Positions 9,203 through 16,671 are shown, counted from the stretch's first letter. The stretch is DNA of 43,041 nt from Rhodoferax sp. (GCA_016790475.1 JAEUOX010000190.1:1-43041), one strand, 5' to 3'. Notes: a model not told the origin generated them from the letters alone. Translations and numbers: made by a program.

Positions 9203-10045
9203 TCAGGGCTGCAGCCAGTCGAGCAGCAGCGTGTGGACAAGATCGGCCTGTTCGTACTGGACCCAGTGGCCGGCGCCGCCGATGATACGGGCCTGGCGGT
9301 CCGGGTGCGCGGCGGCCAGCGCGTCGACCGCGAGCGCCGGACTGGCCGTCACGTCGTGTTCGCCATAGGCCAGCCACAGGCGCGCCGGCAGCGTCTCCAG
9401 CGTTGGGCCGATACGCGCGCCGAGCGACAGGTGGCGGCTGCGGAAGCGGGTCGCCAGGCAGGAGCGGGTGTGGATCTCCAGCGCCAGCGGGTCGATCGCG
9501 TCGCCCTGGGCGTGCAGCATGTGCACGCCCAGGTTGTGGCGCATCACGTCGGCCAGCGCGGCGCTGTCGCCGGAGCGCGCCTGCTCCTTCCAGTCCAGCA
9601 GCTTGCCACGCGGCCGGCGCGGCGTGCCGTGGCCGGCGCTGCCCAGCAGTGCAAGCTGCGTCACGCCCCCGCGCAGCGCGGCGAGCTGCGTGGCGACCAG
9701 CCCGCCGAACGAGAAGCCGGCCAGCCGCACCGGCGTGCCGGCGCCGACCAGATGGTCCAGCGTGGTCGCGGTGGCCTGCACCAGCGCGGCCAGGTCACCG
9801 ACCGGCGGCGCCACCGGCGACGCGCCGTAGCCCGGCAGGTCGGGCACCCACAGCGTGCAGTGCCGCGCCAGCACCGGAATGCTGCGGGCCCAGTGCAACC
9901 AGCTGCCATGGCCGCCATGGACCAGCACCAGCGGTGGCCCGCTGCCGAAGCGGCGCCAGGTGACCTCGGCACCCGGCAGGGTGACCCGGTGCACGCTGCC
10001 CTGCTGCGCCAGCGCGGCGATCCGTGCGGCGGCAGTCTCCGTCAT
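9203..10045 (-). CDS. Alpha/beta fold hydrolase
   Basis: This 280-residue single-domain alpha/beta hydrolase has the HGGHGSW oxyanion-hole region at residues 43-49, nucleophile elbow GFSFGG with Ser112, an acid in GEHD and a C-terminal GAGHW histidine. The set resembles meta-cleavage-product hydrolases and small esterases. The frame is open upstream, but the ATG at 10045 overlaps the preceding gene's stop (ATGA, 10042-10045), which supports this start. It sits between a serine hydrolase and an ene-reductase, suggesting breakdown of an ester, amide or C-C substrate; the exact reaction cannot be told. Confidence 0.85.
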   Translation of the reverse strand: MTETAAARIAALAQQGSVHRVTLPGAEVTWRRFGSGPPLVLVHGGHGSWLHWARSIPVLARHCTLWVPDLPGYGASPVAPPVGDLAALVQATATTLDHLVGAGTPVRLAGFSFGGLVATQLAALRGGVTQLALLGSAGHGTPRRPRGKLLDWKEQARSGDSAALADVMRHNLGVHMLHAQGDAIDPLALEIHTRSCLATRFRSRHLSLGARIGPTLETLPARLWLAYGEHDVTASPALAVDALAAAHPDRQARIIGGAGHWVQYEQADLVHTLLLDWLQP

Positions 10046-11148
10046 GCCAGCAGCGATGCCGCGACCGCGTTGGAGACGACCCGCAGCAGCCGGCCGTCGT
10101 CGTGCGCGCTGGGCCGGGAGGTCAGGATCACGCACTGCAGCCCGGTGTCCGGGTCGGCCCAGGCCACGGTGCCGGTCGCGCCCGAATGGCCGAAGGTGCG
10201 CGGCGAGACCAGCTCGCCGCAATAGACCCAGCACGGGCTGGTGGCCAGGCCCCAGCCCAGCCCCCAGGGCGCACCTACCGCGCTGTTCTGGTCACTCGTC
10301 ATGCGCTGCACCGTCGAGCGGCCCAGCAGCGTACGGCCTCGCAACTGGCCGCCATCCAGGAAGGCCTGCAGCAGCAGCGAGAGGTCGGTCACGGTCGAGT
10401 GCATGCCGCCCCAGGGGTGGCCCATGTCGCGCCAGTAGAGCGTGTTGGCGCCGAAGCGCTCGACATCCGGCGTGCGCTCGTACTGGCACCAGACGGTGTC
10501 GGCGATGCGCCGCCCGCCCAGCCCCAGCGAGGAGTCGTGCATGCCCAGCACATCGAAGATCTCCCGCTGCTGGAAGTCGCGCAACGGCTGGCCGGACACA
10601 CGCTGCACGATCTCGCCGGCCAGCAGCGTGCCCATGCTCTGGTAGGCGAAGCCGGTGCGCGGCGCGTACAGCAGCGGCGTGCGGCAGGCGCCCTGCACGA
10701 AGGCCGACAGCGGCGCATGGGCGCGGCGCAGCTCGAGGTTCTCCGCCAGCATGTCGGGCAGGCCGGAGGTGTGCGTCAGCAGGTCACGCACCCGCACCGC
10801 GGCTCGGTCCGCACCGTCGAACTCCGGCAGGTAATGCACCACCGGATCGTCCAGCGACACCCGGCCCTGCTCGACCAGCAGCATCACGGCCACCGCATTG
10901 ACCGGCTTGGAGATCGAGGCCAGCAGGTACACCGCGTCCGGCGCCGCGCCATGGCCGCTGTGCAGCGCCACCTGCCCGTGACGCGCCACCAGCATCGATG
11001 CGGCGCCGATGCGCCCGGTGCTGACCTCGGCGCGCAGCAGCGCGTCCGCCTGCGCGAGCTGCTGGGGCGACAGGCCGAGCGACGCGGCGGGTGCGGTCGG
11101 CAGGCCGGTGGTGACCGGCCGGCCTGCGTGTTGTGCTGTGCTGCCCAT
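10042..11148 (-). CDS. Serine hydrolase, beta-lactamase/class C fold (esterase or D-aminopeptidase-like)
   Basis: This 368-residue protein of the beta-lactamase family carries SxxK as Ser78-Ile-Ser-Lys81, a following LTHTSGLPD segment at 124-132 and a Tyr169-Gln-Ser171 in place of YxN, a pattern common in family VIII esterases, D-aminopeptidases and related hydrolases. There is no signal peptide, so a cytoplasmic role is more likely than cell-wall or beta-lactam activity. A strong GGAGGTG lies 5 nt before the ATG at 11148. It overlaps the next gene by 4 nt. Given the D-amino-acid-type oxidoreductase upstream, an amidase or D-aminopeptidase role is plausible but inferred. Confidence 0.85.
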   Translation of the reverse strand: MGSTAQHAGRPVTTGLPTAPAASLGLSPQQLAQADALLRAEVSTGRIGAASMLVARHGQVALHSGHGAAPDAVYLLASISKPVNAVAVMLLVEQGRVSLDDPVVHYLPEFDGADRAAVRVRDLLTHTSGLPDMLAENLELRRAHAPLSAFVQGACRTPLLYAPRTGFAYQSMGTLLAGEIVQRVSGQPLRDFQQREIFDVLGMHDSSLGLGGRRIADTVWCQYERTPDVERFGANTLYWRDMGHPWGGMHSTVTDLSLLLQAFLDGGQLRGRTLLGRSTVQRMTSDQNSAVGAPWGLGWGLATSPCWVYCGELVSPRTFGHSGATGTVAWADPDTGLQCVILTSRPSAHDDGRLLRVVSNAVAASLLA

Positions 11149-11258
11149 GCATTCACCTCCGGTGGAGCGGGTCGTCGATGTCCCTGGCGGCCCGGTCGAT
11201 CAGCGCGGTGCGGATCGGGCGGCGCATGCGGCCATGGTAGCCGGCCGCGTGACGGTGC

Positions 11259-11489
11259 TCACAGGCGCTCCAGCGCCGCCCGGATGCGCGCGATCGTGTT
11301 CTCCAGCCGGGCGCGGGCCGACACCTCGAGCCCCAGCGAGCGCGCGATGTCGTTGACGATCCCGGCGTTCAGCGGCAGCCCGCCGGCATCGATGGCCCGG
11401 ATCAGCTGGCGCGCGCGCTCCTCCGGGCTGTCGGCGGGGCGCTGACCGCGCCGCCACAGCGTCGGGATCCAGCGCAGCACCGGCTTCAC
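11259..11489 (-). CDS. Small conserved hypothetical protein
   Basis: This 76-residue soluble protein has a basic N-terminus (KPVLRWIPTLWRRG) followed by a mostly helical, Arg/Ala-rich body with two halves, around RARQLIRAIDAGGLPLN and ARARLENTIARIRAAL. There is no cysteine and no membrane segment. It begins with GTG at 11489, overlapping the stop of the DadA-like gene (GTGA). The position suggests translational coupling and a role linked to that oxidoreductase. I do not recognise a named family; an accessory or regulatory helical protein is only a guess. Confidence 0.6.
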   Translation of the reverse strand: MKPVLRWIPTLWRRGQRPADSPEERARQLIRAIDAGGLPLNAGIVNDIARSLGLEVSARARLENTIARIRAALERL

Positions 11490-12733
11490 CGGAAGCGCTC
11501 CAGGCGCAGCGGCTGCAGGTCCACCGTCGGCTGCGCGCCGGTGGCGAGCGCTGCGACCAGCTCGCCGGTCAGTGCCGACAGCGTCAGCCCCAGATGCTGG
11601 TGGCCGAAGGCGTACAGCAGCTGCGGCAGCACCGTGCTGCGGCCGATCGCCGGCAGGTAGTCCGGCAGCGTCGGGCGGGCGCCGACCCAGCGGCTGGCGT
11701 CACTGCCGGCCATCGGCAGGCCCAGGTCGGCCGCATGGCGGGCCAGCGCGGCCCATTTGCGGGTGTCCGGCGGGGATTCGCTGCGCGAGAACTCGGTGAA
11801 GCTGGCGATGCGCAGGCTGGACGCGAAGCGCGTGACGATGACGGAGCGGTCCTCCCAGGCCACCGGCGGCAGACCGCCTTCGCCGGTCAGCAGTGCGGCC
11901 GGGGACTCCAGGTGGTAGCCGCGTTCGGCGATCAGCGGCACCGGCCCCAGCAGCGGCCGCAGCAACTCCGCCGATGCGGCGCCGGCCGCCACCAGCACCA
12001 GTTCTGCCGTGTGGTCCGCGCCGTCGTCGCAGCGGGCGTGCAGCCGACCGCCCTGGGAAACCAGCCCGCGCACCTGGCCGCTGCGCACCGTACCACCGGC
12101 CAGCTGCAACGCCGCCAGCAGGCCCTGGTGGGCCTGGGCCAGGTCCAGCACCTGGCCGGTATGCGTGAAGCGCACCGCATCGACCGCCCGGCCGTTGAAC
12201 TGCGCGCGCAGCAGCGCGAGCTCGTCGGCCGAGGCCGGCTGCACGCGTGCTTCGCCCACGTCGGCCTGCAGCCAGTGCTGCTTGCCGCGCCGGGCGCTGG
12301 CGGCCGACTCCCAGGCCACGAAATGGCCGTCCTGGCGCAGGAACTGCGAGATGCCGGTCTGCGCAGCCAGCCAGCGCCAGGCCGGCATTGCGTGCGACAG
12401 CAGGTCAGCCAGCGTCTGCCGGCCGGCGGCAAAACGCGCGGGCGTAGCCGCCGCGACCAGGCGCAGGCCGAAGGGCAGCCAGGCGGCGATGTCGCGGGGC
12501 GGCAGGCCGACCGGGCCGCCGCGCAGGAACAGGCGCTGCGGAAGGCTGCGCAGGTTGGCCCAGGAAGCCAGCGGTTCGACCTGTTCGATCGCCAGGTGGC
12601 CGGCATTGCCGAAGGAGGCGGCCCGGGTGAAGTCGCCCGGGTCCAGCAGCGTCACCCGGTGGCCGGCGCGCTGCAGCTGCCAGGCGCAGCTGGCGCCGAC
12701 GAAGCCCGCGCCGATGACCAGGGCTGTCTTCAC
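11486..12733 (-). CDS. FAD-dependent D-amino acid dehydrogenase (DadA family; candidate D-hydroxyproline dehydrogenase)
   Basis: This 415-residue flavoprotein has an N-terminal dinucleotide-binding GAGFVG at residues 8-13 followed by LLDPG, the DAO/DadA-like body and a C-terminal GARPTLPDYLPAIG and FGHQHLGLT region that closes the FAD site. DadA-type enzymes oxidise D-amino acids to imino acids and pass electrons to the respiratory chain. The GTG at 12733 is chosen because it places the Rossmann motif at the N-terminus as in the family; it lies 22 nt after the lyase gene's stop. Pairing with a lyase resembling 1-pyrroline-4-hydroxy-2-carboxylate deaminase suggests cis-4-hydroxy-D-proline as substrate; generic D-amino acid oxidation remains possible. 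Confidence 0.82.
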   Translation of the reverse strand: MKTALVIGAGFVGASCAWQLQRAGHRVTLLDPGDFTRAASFGNAGHLAIEQVEPLASWANLRSLPQRLFLRGGPVGLPPRDIAAWLPFGLRLVAAATPARFAAGRQTLADLLSHAMPAWRWLAAQTGISQFLRQDGHFVAWESAASARRGKQHWLQADVGEARVQPASADELALLRAQFNGRAVDAVRFTHTGQVLDLAQAHQGLLAALQLAGGTVRSGQVRGLVSQGGRLHARCDDGADHTAELVLVAAGAASAELLRPLLGPVPLIAERGYHLESPAALLTGEGGLPPVAWEDRSVIVTRFASSLRIASFTEFSRSESPPDTRKWAALARHAADLGLPMAGSDASRWVGARPTLPDYLPAIGRSTVLPQLLYAFGHQHLGLTLSALTGELVAALATGAQPTVDLQPLRLERFR

Positions 12734-12755
12734 GGCAGTCGCGCGGCGTGCGGCC

Positions 12756-13709
12756 TCAGGCCGGCGGCACCGCCGACCAGGCTGCCCACCAGGCGCGGAA
12801 GCGCTTCCACTGCGCCTCGGTGTAACGCCGTTGGCTGTCGGACAGCGCGTCACCCGGGTTGAAGTGCAGCGCATACTCCGGGTAGCCGGCCAGCACCATC
12901 AGGTACTTGTAATGGAGCACCAGGTCCACGCCTTCGTCGAACGAGGACAGCACATGCAGTGCATGGTCCAGTTCGCGGGCCCGGCGCTCGGCGACCGGGT
13001 CGCCCTGCGCGGCGGCGCGGCACAGGGCCACCAGGTGCAGCACCTCGGTGGGCAGCGCGTTGCCGATGCCGGTGATCGCGCCGACCGCGCCGCAGTTCAG
13101 GAAGCCGTGCACGACCTGGGTGTCCACCCCCACCAGCAGCATCAGGCTGTCGTCGCGGCTGGTGATGTGGTTGGCGGCGTAACTCAGTGCGGCCGCGCCG
13201 CCGAACTCCTTGAAGCCCACCAGGTGGGGATGGCGTGCGCGCAGATCAAAGAACAGGTCGGCGCGGGTCTCGTAGCCATAGTGCGGGCTGTTGTAGATGA
13301 CTGAAGGCAGGCCTGCGCCGGCAGTGAGCACGCCATCGAAATGGGCCCGCTGTGCAGCGACCGAGCTGCCGCGCGACAACACGCGGGGAATCAGCATCAG
13401 ACCGTGCGCACCGACTTTCGCCGCATGCGCGGCCAGCGCCGCGGCACGGGCCGGGCTCTGCGCGCCGGTGCCCACGACCACCGGCACGCCGGCCGCAACC
13501 AGGCGCGCGACGCCCTCCATGCGCTGCTCGTCGCTGAGCAGCGGCCAGTCCCCCATCGAGCCGCAGTAGACGACGCCGCGCATGCCGGCCGCGACCAGGC
13601 GCTGGCCGCTGCGCACCAGCGCATCGAAGTCCGGCGTGCGGGCCGGGGTGCAGGGGGTCATCAGGGCCGGGAGCGTGCCCTGGAAGATGGAGGTGTCTGG
13701 TTGGGGCAT
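12756..13709 (-). CDS. Dihydrodipicolinate synthase family lyase, probable 1-pyrroline-4-hydroxy-2-carboxylate deaminase
   Basis: This 317-residue class I aldolase-like TIM barrel has the Schiff-base lysine as Lys167 in GFKEF and the family Tyr as Tyr139 in YNSP. The usual GTTGE of DapA is replaced by GSMGD at 50-54. Together with LPALMTPC at the start, IPRVLSRG and VLSSFDEG, this matches my recollection of the Pseudomonas hydroxyproline-pathway deaminase, which converts 1-pyrroline-4-hydroxy-2-carboxylate to 2-oxoglutarate semialdehyde. It heads the minus-strand unit and directly precedes the DadA-like gene. The following step (a semialdehyde dehydrogenase) and the epimerase are not in the window. 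The DapA family is certain; the specific reaction is inferred. Confidence 0.78.
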   Translation of the reverse strand: MPQPDTSIFQGTLPALMTPCTPARTPDFDALVRSGQRLVAAGMRGVVYCGSMGDWPLLSDEQRMEGVARLVAAGVPVVVGTGAQSPARAAALAAHAAKVGAHGLMLIPRVLSRGSSVAAQRAHFDGVLTAGAGLPSVIYNSPHYGYETRADLFFDLRARHPHLVGFKEFGGAAALSYAANHITSRDDSLMLLVGVDTQVVHGFLNCGAVGAITGIGNALPTEVLHLVALCRAAAQGDPVAERRARELDHALHVLSSFDEGVDLVLHYKYLMVLAGYPEYALHFNPGDALSDSQRRYTEAQWKRFRAWWAAWSAVPPA

Positions 13710-13730
13710 GGCAGGGTGGCACCCCGGGTT

Positions 13731-13757
13731 TCGGGGGCAATCGGGGGCAATCGGGGG
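13731..13757. repeat. Short tandem repeat, 10-bp unit, about 2.7 copies
   Basis: The unit TCGGGGGCAA occurs at 13731-13740 and 13741-13750 and is followed by TCGGGGG at 13751-13757, ending exactly at the CCA end of the tRNA gene. It is downstream of the tRNA on the minus strand and upstream of the lyase start. No role is evident; it may be simple slippage. Confidence 0.75.
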
Positions 13758-13833
13758 TGGCGCGGCTGGCGGGGATCGAACCCACGACCCTTGGCTTCGG
13801 AGGCCAATACTCTATCCACTGAGCTACAGCCGC
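13758..13833 (-). tRNA. tRNA-Arg (anticodon CCG)
   Basis: The 76-nt gene folds as a cloverleaf: a 7-bp acceptor stem (GCGGCTG with CAGCCGC), a D arm containing AGCTCAGTGGATAGAG, an anticodon arm TTGGC-CTCCGAA-GCCAA placing CCG at positions 34-36, and a T arm with GGTTCGATCC. The 3' CCA is encoded. It reads CGG arginine codons, frequent in a GC-rich genome. It lies just upstream of the lyase gene on the same strand, so read-through is possible. Confidence 0.97.
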
Positions 13834-13851
13834 ACGCTGCAAGACCGGCGC

Positions 13852-13857
13852 ATTGTA
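13852..13857 (-). promoter_or_regulatory. Candidate -10 box for tRNA-Arg
   Basis: TACAAT on the minus strand ends 18 nt before the mature tRNA 5' end, which would give a leader of about 11-12 nt. No good -35 hexamer is seen at 16-18 nt spacing, so support is from the -10 only. Confidence 0.4.
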
Positions 13858-13881
13858 GAAGGTTTGCAAGGGGTCGATGGC

Positions 13882-13887
13882 TATAAT
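13882..13887 (+). promoter_or_regulatory. Candidate -10 box for the cytochrome c5 gene
   Basis: A perfect TATAAT, preceded by GGC, lies 42 nt upstream of the cytochrome ATG and points away from the tRNA promoter. The nearest TTGCAA is only 12 nt upstream, too close for a standard -35, so the full promoter is uncertain. Confidence 0.5.
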
Positions 13888-13929
13888 CGCCGGCTGATTC
13901 CGCGACGCCAGCCGACTTTTGAGGACACC

Positions 13930-14457
13930 ATGAGCGACAACAGCCACGAAGAAGACCACACGGGCCCGATCAAGACGCCCAAGCAGCTGCTCATGACGGT
14001 GTTCTTCTCGTTCGTCGCGCCGGTGTTCATCATCATCGGTCTGGTCTACTTCGTCGTCTCCCAGAACAAGCCGGCAGCTGGCGCCAGCAACCTGGAAAAG
14101 GCGGTCGCCCAGCGCATCCAGAAGGTCGGCAGTGTCGAGATCCGCGATGCGAACCGCGAGCTGAAATCCGGCGAGGAAGTCTTCAAGGTGCAGTGCACCG
14201 CCTGCCATACCTCCGGCGCGGCCGGCGCTCCGAAAATCGGCGACGCTGCGGCCTGGGGCCCACGCATCGCGACCGGCTTTGAGGCGCTGCTGAATTCCGC
14301 GCTCAAGGGCAAGGGCGCGATGGCCGCCCAGGGTGGCGGTGATTTCGAGGACCTGGAGATCGCCCGGGCCGTGGTCTACATGGCCAATGCCGGTGGTGCC
14401 AAGTTCGAAGCGCCCAAGGCGCCCGCTGCAGCCGCCAGCGCCGCAGCCAGCAAGTAA
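13930..14457 (+). CDS. Membrane-anchored cytochrome c5 family protein
   Basis: This 175-residue monoheme c-type cytochrome has a cytoplasmic N-terminus, one membrane helix at about residues 22-43 (VFFSFVAPVFIIIGLVYFVV) and a periplasmic heme domain with CTACH at 89-93. Met131, in GAMAAQGG, is the likely sixth heme ligand. The C-terminus is a low-complexity Ala/Lys tail. Cytochrome c5-type proteins shuttle electrons between the bc1 complex and terminal oxidases. The ATG at 13930 is preceded by GAGGA. It is probably monocistronic, since the next gene is convergent. Confidence 0.9.
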   Translation: MSDNSHEEDHTGPIKTPKQLLMTVFFSFVAPVFIIIGLVYFVVSQNKPAAGASNLEKAVAQRIQKVGSVEIRDANRELKSGEEVFKVQCTACHTSGAAGAPKIGDAAAWGPRIATGFEALLNSALKGKGAMAAQGGGDFEDLEIARAVVYMANAGGAKFEAPKAPAAAASAAASK

Positions 14458-14460
14458 CGC

Positions 14461-14474
14461 GCCCGCGATCGGGC
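14461..14474. terminator. Short hairpin between converging genes
   Basis: GCCCG and CGGGC form a 5-bp stem with a CGAT loop, in the 18-nt gap between the cytochrome c5 stop and the stop of the converging gene. It could act as a weak bidirectional terminator, but there is no T tract on either side. Confidence 0.3.
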
Positions 14475-14475
14475 C

Positions 14476-15030
14476 TCAGGCAACCGCCGGCTGCGTCCGC
14501 TGACGCGCCTGCGGGCTGCGCACGTAGCCAAACCGCTGCGGCAACTCCGCGATCGGCAATTCCATCGGCACCCACAGGCCGGAGGCGATCGCATCGGCCG
14601 CGATCTCCATGTCCAGCGTGTGGACGAGGCCGAAGCCCCGTTCCGTTTCCAGATACACATGGCCCCGTTCGTCGAGCACGCAGCGCTGCGCGCGCGCGGG
14701 GTGCCCGGTGTGGGCCGTCACGCTGCAGTCGGGCGCGATGCGCCAGATCCAGGGCGTGGCCTCCAGTTCCACATAGACCCGCTGCGGCCCGTTCTGGAAG
14801 AACCACTGGCCCTGCGCATCGGCCTCGTAGTTGCGCTGGATGAACTCGATCAGCTTCTCGTGCTGCAGCTTGGTGCCCCGCGCCTGCGGGTCGCCGCCCG
14901 TGAAGGGGCCCAGGGCCTGTGCCGCCTGGTCGCGCAGGTACCAGTTGCCGCGTGCATCCAGGCCGAGCCAGCCGTAACAATGCGGCACGTTCGGCCATTT
15001 GGCCAGGGCCTGTCTGACGATGTCGTCCAT
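14476..15030 (-). CDS. Conserved hypothetical protein (possibly DUF2944 family)
   Basis: This 184-residue soluble protein starts DDIVRQALAKWPNVPHCYGW and contains WYLRDQAA, an FIQRNYEADAQGQWFFQNGP segment, VYVELEATPW and a C-terminal ETERGFGLVHTLDMEIAADA. It looks like a conserved betaproteobacterial protein of unknown function; the DUF2944 name is from memory. The ATG at 15030 has no Shine-Dalgarno but has GATAAT 6 nt upstream, consistent with a leaderless transcript. A GTG at 15069, which overlaps the YheT stop as GTGA and would add 13 residues, is the alternative start. Confidence 0.75.
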   Translation of the reverse strand: MDDIVRQALAKWPNVPHCYGWLGLDARGNWYLRDQAAQALGPFTGGDPQARGTKLQHEKLIEFIQRNYEADAQGQWFFQNGPQRVYVELEATPWIWRIAPDCSVTAHTGHPARAQRCVLDERGHVYLETERGFGLVHTLDMEIAADAIASGLWVPMELPIAELPQRFGYVRSPQARQRTQPAVA

Positions 15031-15036
15031 CGCGGC

Positions 15037-15042
15037 ATTATC
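15037..15042 (-). promoter_or_regulatory. Candidate -10 box placing the transcript start at the ATG
   Basis: GATAAT on the minus strand is followed by 6 nt and then the ATG at 15030. A transcript starting at the usual distance from this box would begin at or next to the start codon. No -35 is evident. Confidence 0.4.
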
Positions 15043-15065
15043 GGCCGCGGGCCCGGAGAAGGCAT

Positions 15066-16076
15066 TCACCCTGCCCGTTCGAACAGCCAGTCTCCGACCG
15101 CACGGGGCATGGCCAACACATGGCCCGGGAACCCGCCTTGCGCAAAGCCGACATGGCCGCCGTCCTCGGGCTGCCAGAGAGTCACGCAGCGCGCGACGTC
15201 CTGCGCTCGCGGCAGGCTGGCGGCCGGCACGAAGGGGTCGTTGCGGGCATTGAGCACCAGCGCCGGCACGCCCACCGCCCGCAGGTGCGGCTTGGCGGAG
15301 GCCCGCGCCCAGTAGTCGTCGGTGCTGGCGAAGCCGTGCAGCGGCGCCGTGAAGAGGTTGTCGAAGGCATAGAGATCGCGCGCCTGCAGCAGCGCGTCCC
15401 GGTCGAACAGGCCCGGGTGCTGCTGCCACTTGCGCAGCGCCTTGGGCTTCATCGTGCGCAGGAACATCCGGGTGTAGACCTGCCGGTTGAAGCCGCGGCC
15501 GATCGCATGGCCCCCGGCGGCCAGGTCCAGCGGCGCACAGACCGAGGCCACGGCCCGCACGACGGTGCCGGCTGCCGTGCCGTGCTCGCCGGCCCAGCGC
15601 ATCAGCGCATTGCCCCCCAGCGAGACGCCGACGGCCAGCAGCGGACCGGCATGGCGCGTCTGGAAGCGCCGCAGCACCCAGTCGATCTCGGCATGGTCGC
15701 CGGAATGGTAGGCCCGGGGCGCGCGGTTGATCTCGCCGCTGCAGCCGCGAAAGTGGGCCACCGCGAAGCGCACACCGCGCTGGCGGGCATGGTCGGCAAA
15801 GGCCTGCGCGTAGTGGCTGGCGGACGAGCCTTCCAGGCCATGGAACAGCACCAGCAGGGGCGTCGTCGGGCGCGGCGCGGCGTCCGGTGGCGCCTGCAGC
15901 CAGTCGACGTCGATGAAGTCGCCGTCCGGCGTGTCCCAGCGCTCGCGCAGGAAGCGCGGCGGCCGGCCGGACACCCGCCGCGCAGCCAGCGCCGGCCAGA
16001 TGGTCTGCGCATGGCCGCCGGGCAGCCAGCGCGGCGCGGTGTAGCTCAGGTCCGCCACGGCTTGCTGCAGGCCCAC
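15066..16076 (-). CDS. YheT-type alpha/beta hydrolase
   Basis: This protein of about 336 residues is of the YheT/embryogenesis-associated EMB8 hydrolase family. Seen: LPGGHAQTIWP near the N-terminus, DGDFIDVDW, HGLEGSS, HFRGCSGE.NR with YHSGD, nucleophile elbow GVSLGGN, an acid in ARNDPF and the C-terminal histidine in DGGHVGF. The match to E. coli YheT is strong across the length. The physiological substrate is unknown; esterase activity is expected. No ATG gives the right N-terminus, and GTG at 16076, 10 nt after the upstream stop, is the best start; a longer frame reaching 16151 would overlap the previous gene by 65 nt and is less likely. Confidence 0.88.
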   Translation of the reverse strand: MGLQQAVADLSYTAPRWLPGGHAQTIWPALAARRVSGRPPRFLRERWDTPDGDFIDVDWLQAPPDAAPRPTTPLLVLFHGLEGSSASHYAQAFADHARQRGVRFAVAHFRGCSGEINRAPRAYHSGDHAEIDWVLRRFQTRHAGPLLAVGVSLGGNALMRWAGEHGTAAGTVVRAVASVCAPLDLAAGGHAIGRGFNRQVYTRMFLRTMKPKALRKWQQHPGLFDRDALLQARDLYAFDNLFTAPLHGFASTDDYWARASAKPHLRAVGVPALVLNARNDPFVPAASLPRAQDVARCVTLWQPEDGGHVGFAQGGFPGHVLAMPRAVGDWLFERAG

Positions 16077-16086
16077 CCGCGGTGCG

Positions 16087-16536
16087 TCAATGCAGCACCT
16101 GGGGGGTGTCGCTGATCTCCTGGCCCTGCTCCTCGCTGCCCGGGCTGGCATGGTGCACCACCATGCGCCAGCCCTGCGCGGTCTTGTGGTAGACGTTCGT
16201 CGCGAGCACGTAGGCGCGGGCCGGGCCGGTCTCGGTCAGCACCTCGATGCGCTCCAGCACGTTGTGCACGACGCTGGTCAGGGTTTCGATGCGCCGGACA
16301 TGCTCCGGCCAGACGCGCAGGCTGCCATTGGACAGGATGGCCTCGAAGGTGGCACGGATCGCGGCATGGCCGACGACGCGCGGCCCGCCGGGATGCACGC
16401 AGACCGTCTCGTCGTCGTCCGACCAGCAGGCCATCAGGCGGTCGACGTCCGCCGTCTGGAGGGCATCATAGAACGCCGCTTCGACGTCGTCGGCAGAACC
16501 GCCCAGGGCGGCGGCGCGGGCTCGTGAAGGAGACAT
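16087..16536 (-). CDS. SnoaL/NTF2-like domain protein (ketosteroid-isomerase-like)
   Basis: This 149-residue single-domain protein of the NTF2-like superfamily has an early helix AAFYDALQTADVDRLMACWSDDD, then CVHPGGPRVVGHAAIRATFEAIL and a beta-rich end (YVLATNVYHKTAQGWRMVVHHASP). The pattern resembles the DUF4440/SnoaL-like proteins of proteobacteria, whose functions are mostly unknown. It is followed 10 nt later by the YheT-type gene, so they probably share a transcript. The ATG at 16536 lacks a clear ribosome binding site. Confidence 0.8.
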   Translation of the reverse strand: MSPSRARAAALGGSADDVEAAFYDALQTADVDRLMACWSDDDETVCVHPGGPRVVGHAAIRATFEAILSNGSLRVWPEHVRRIETLTSVVHNVLERIEVLTETGPARAYVLATNVYHKTAQGWRMVVHHASPGSEEQGQEISDTPQVLH

Positions 16537-16589
16537 GCAGGCAGGGTTCCGTGCAGGTGGGGCCAGGGGGAGCCGGGGCGCGGTCCACC

Positions 16590-16622
16590 TTGAAAACCGG
16601 AGTCACCCCTCGCACATATGCT
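16590..16622 (+). promoter_or_regulatory. Weak candidate promoter for lemA
   Basis: TTGAAA at 16590-16595 is followed by the locally AT-rich CATATGCT around 16615-16622. The best -10 match, TATGCT, sits 21 nt from the -35 match, longer than normal, so this is tentative. It lies in the 135-bp gap between divergent genes. Confidence 0.25.
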
Positions 16623-16671
16623 ACCGTCTCAGCGCGCCGTTGGTTGGCGTGCTCGCCAATAGAGGGTCCCC

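Noticed and set aside
13864-13869. TTGCAA as the -35 of the cytochrome c5 or tRNA promoter
   Set aside because: It is only 12 nt from TATAAT on one strand and 6 nt from TACAAT on the other, too close for a sigma-70 spacer.
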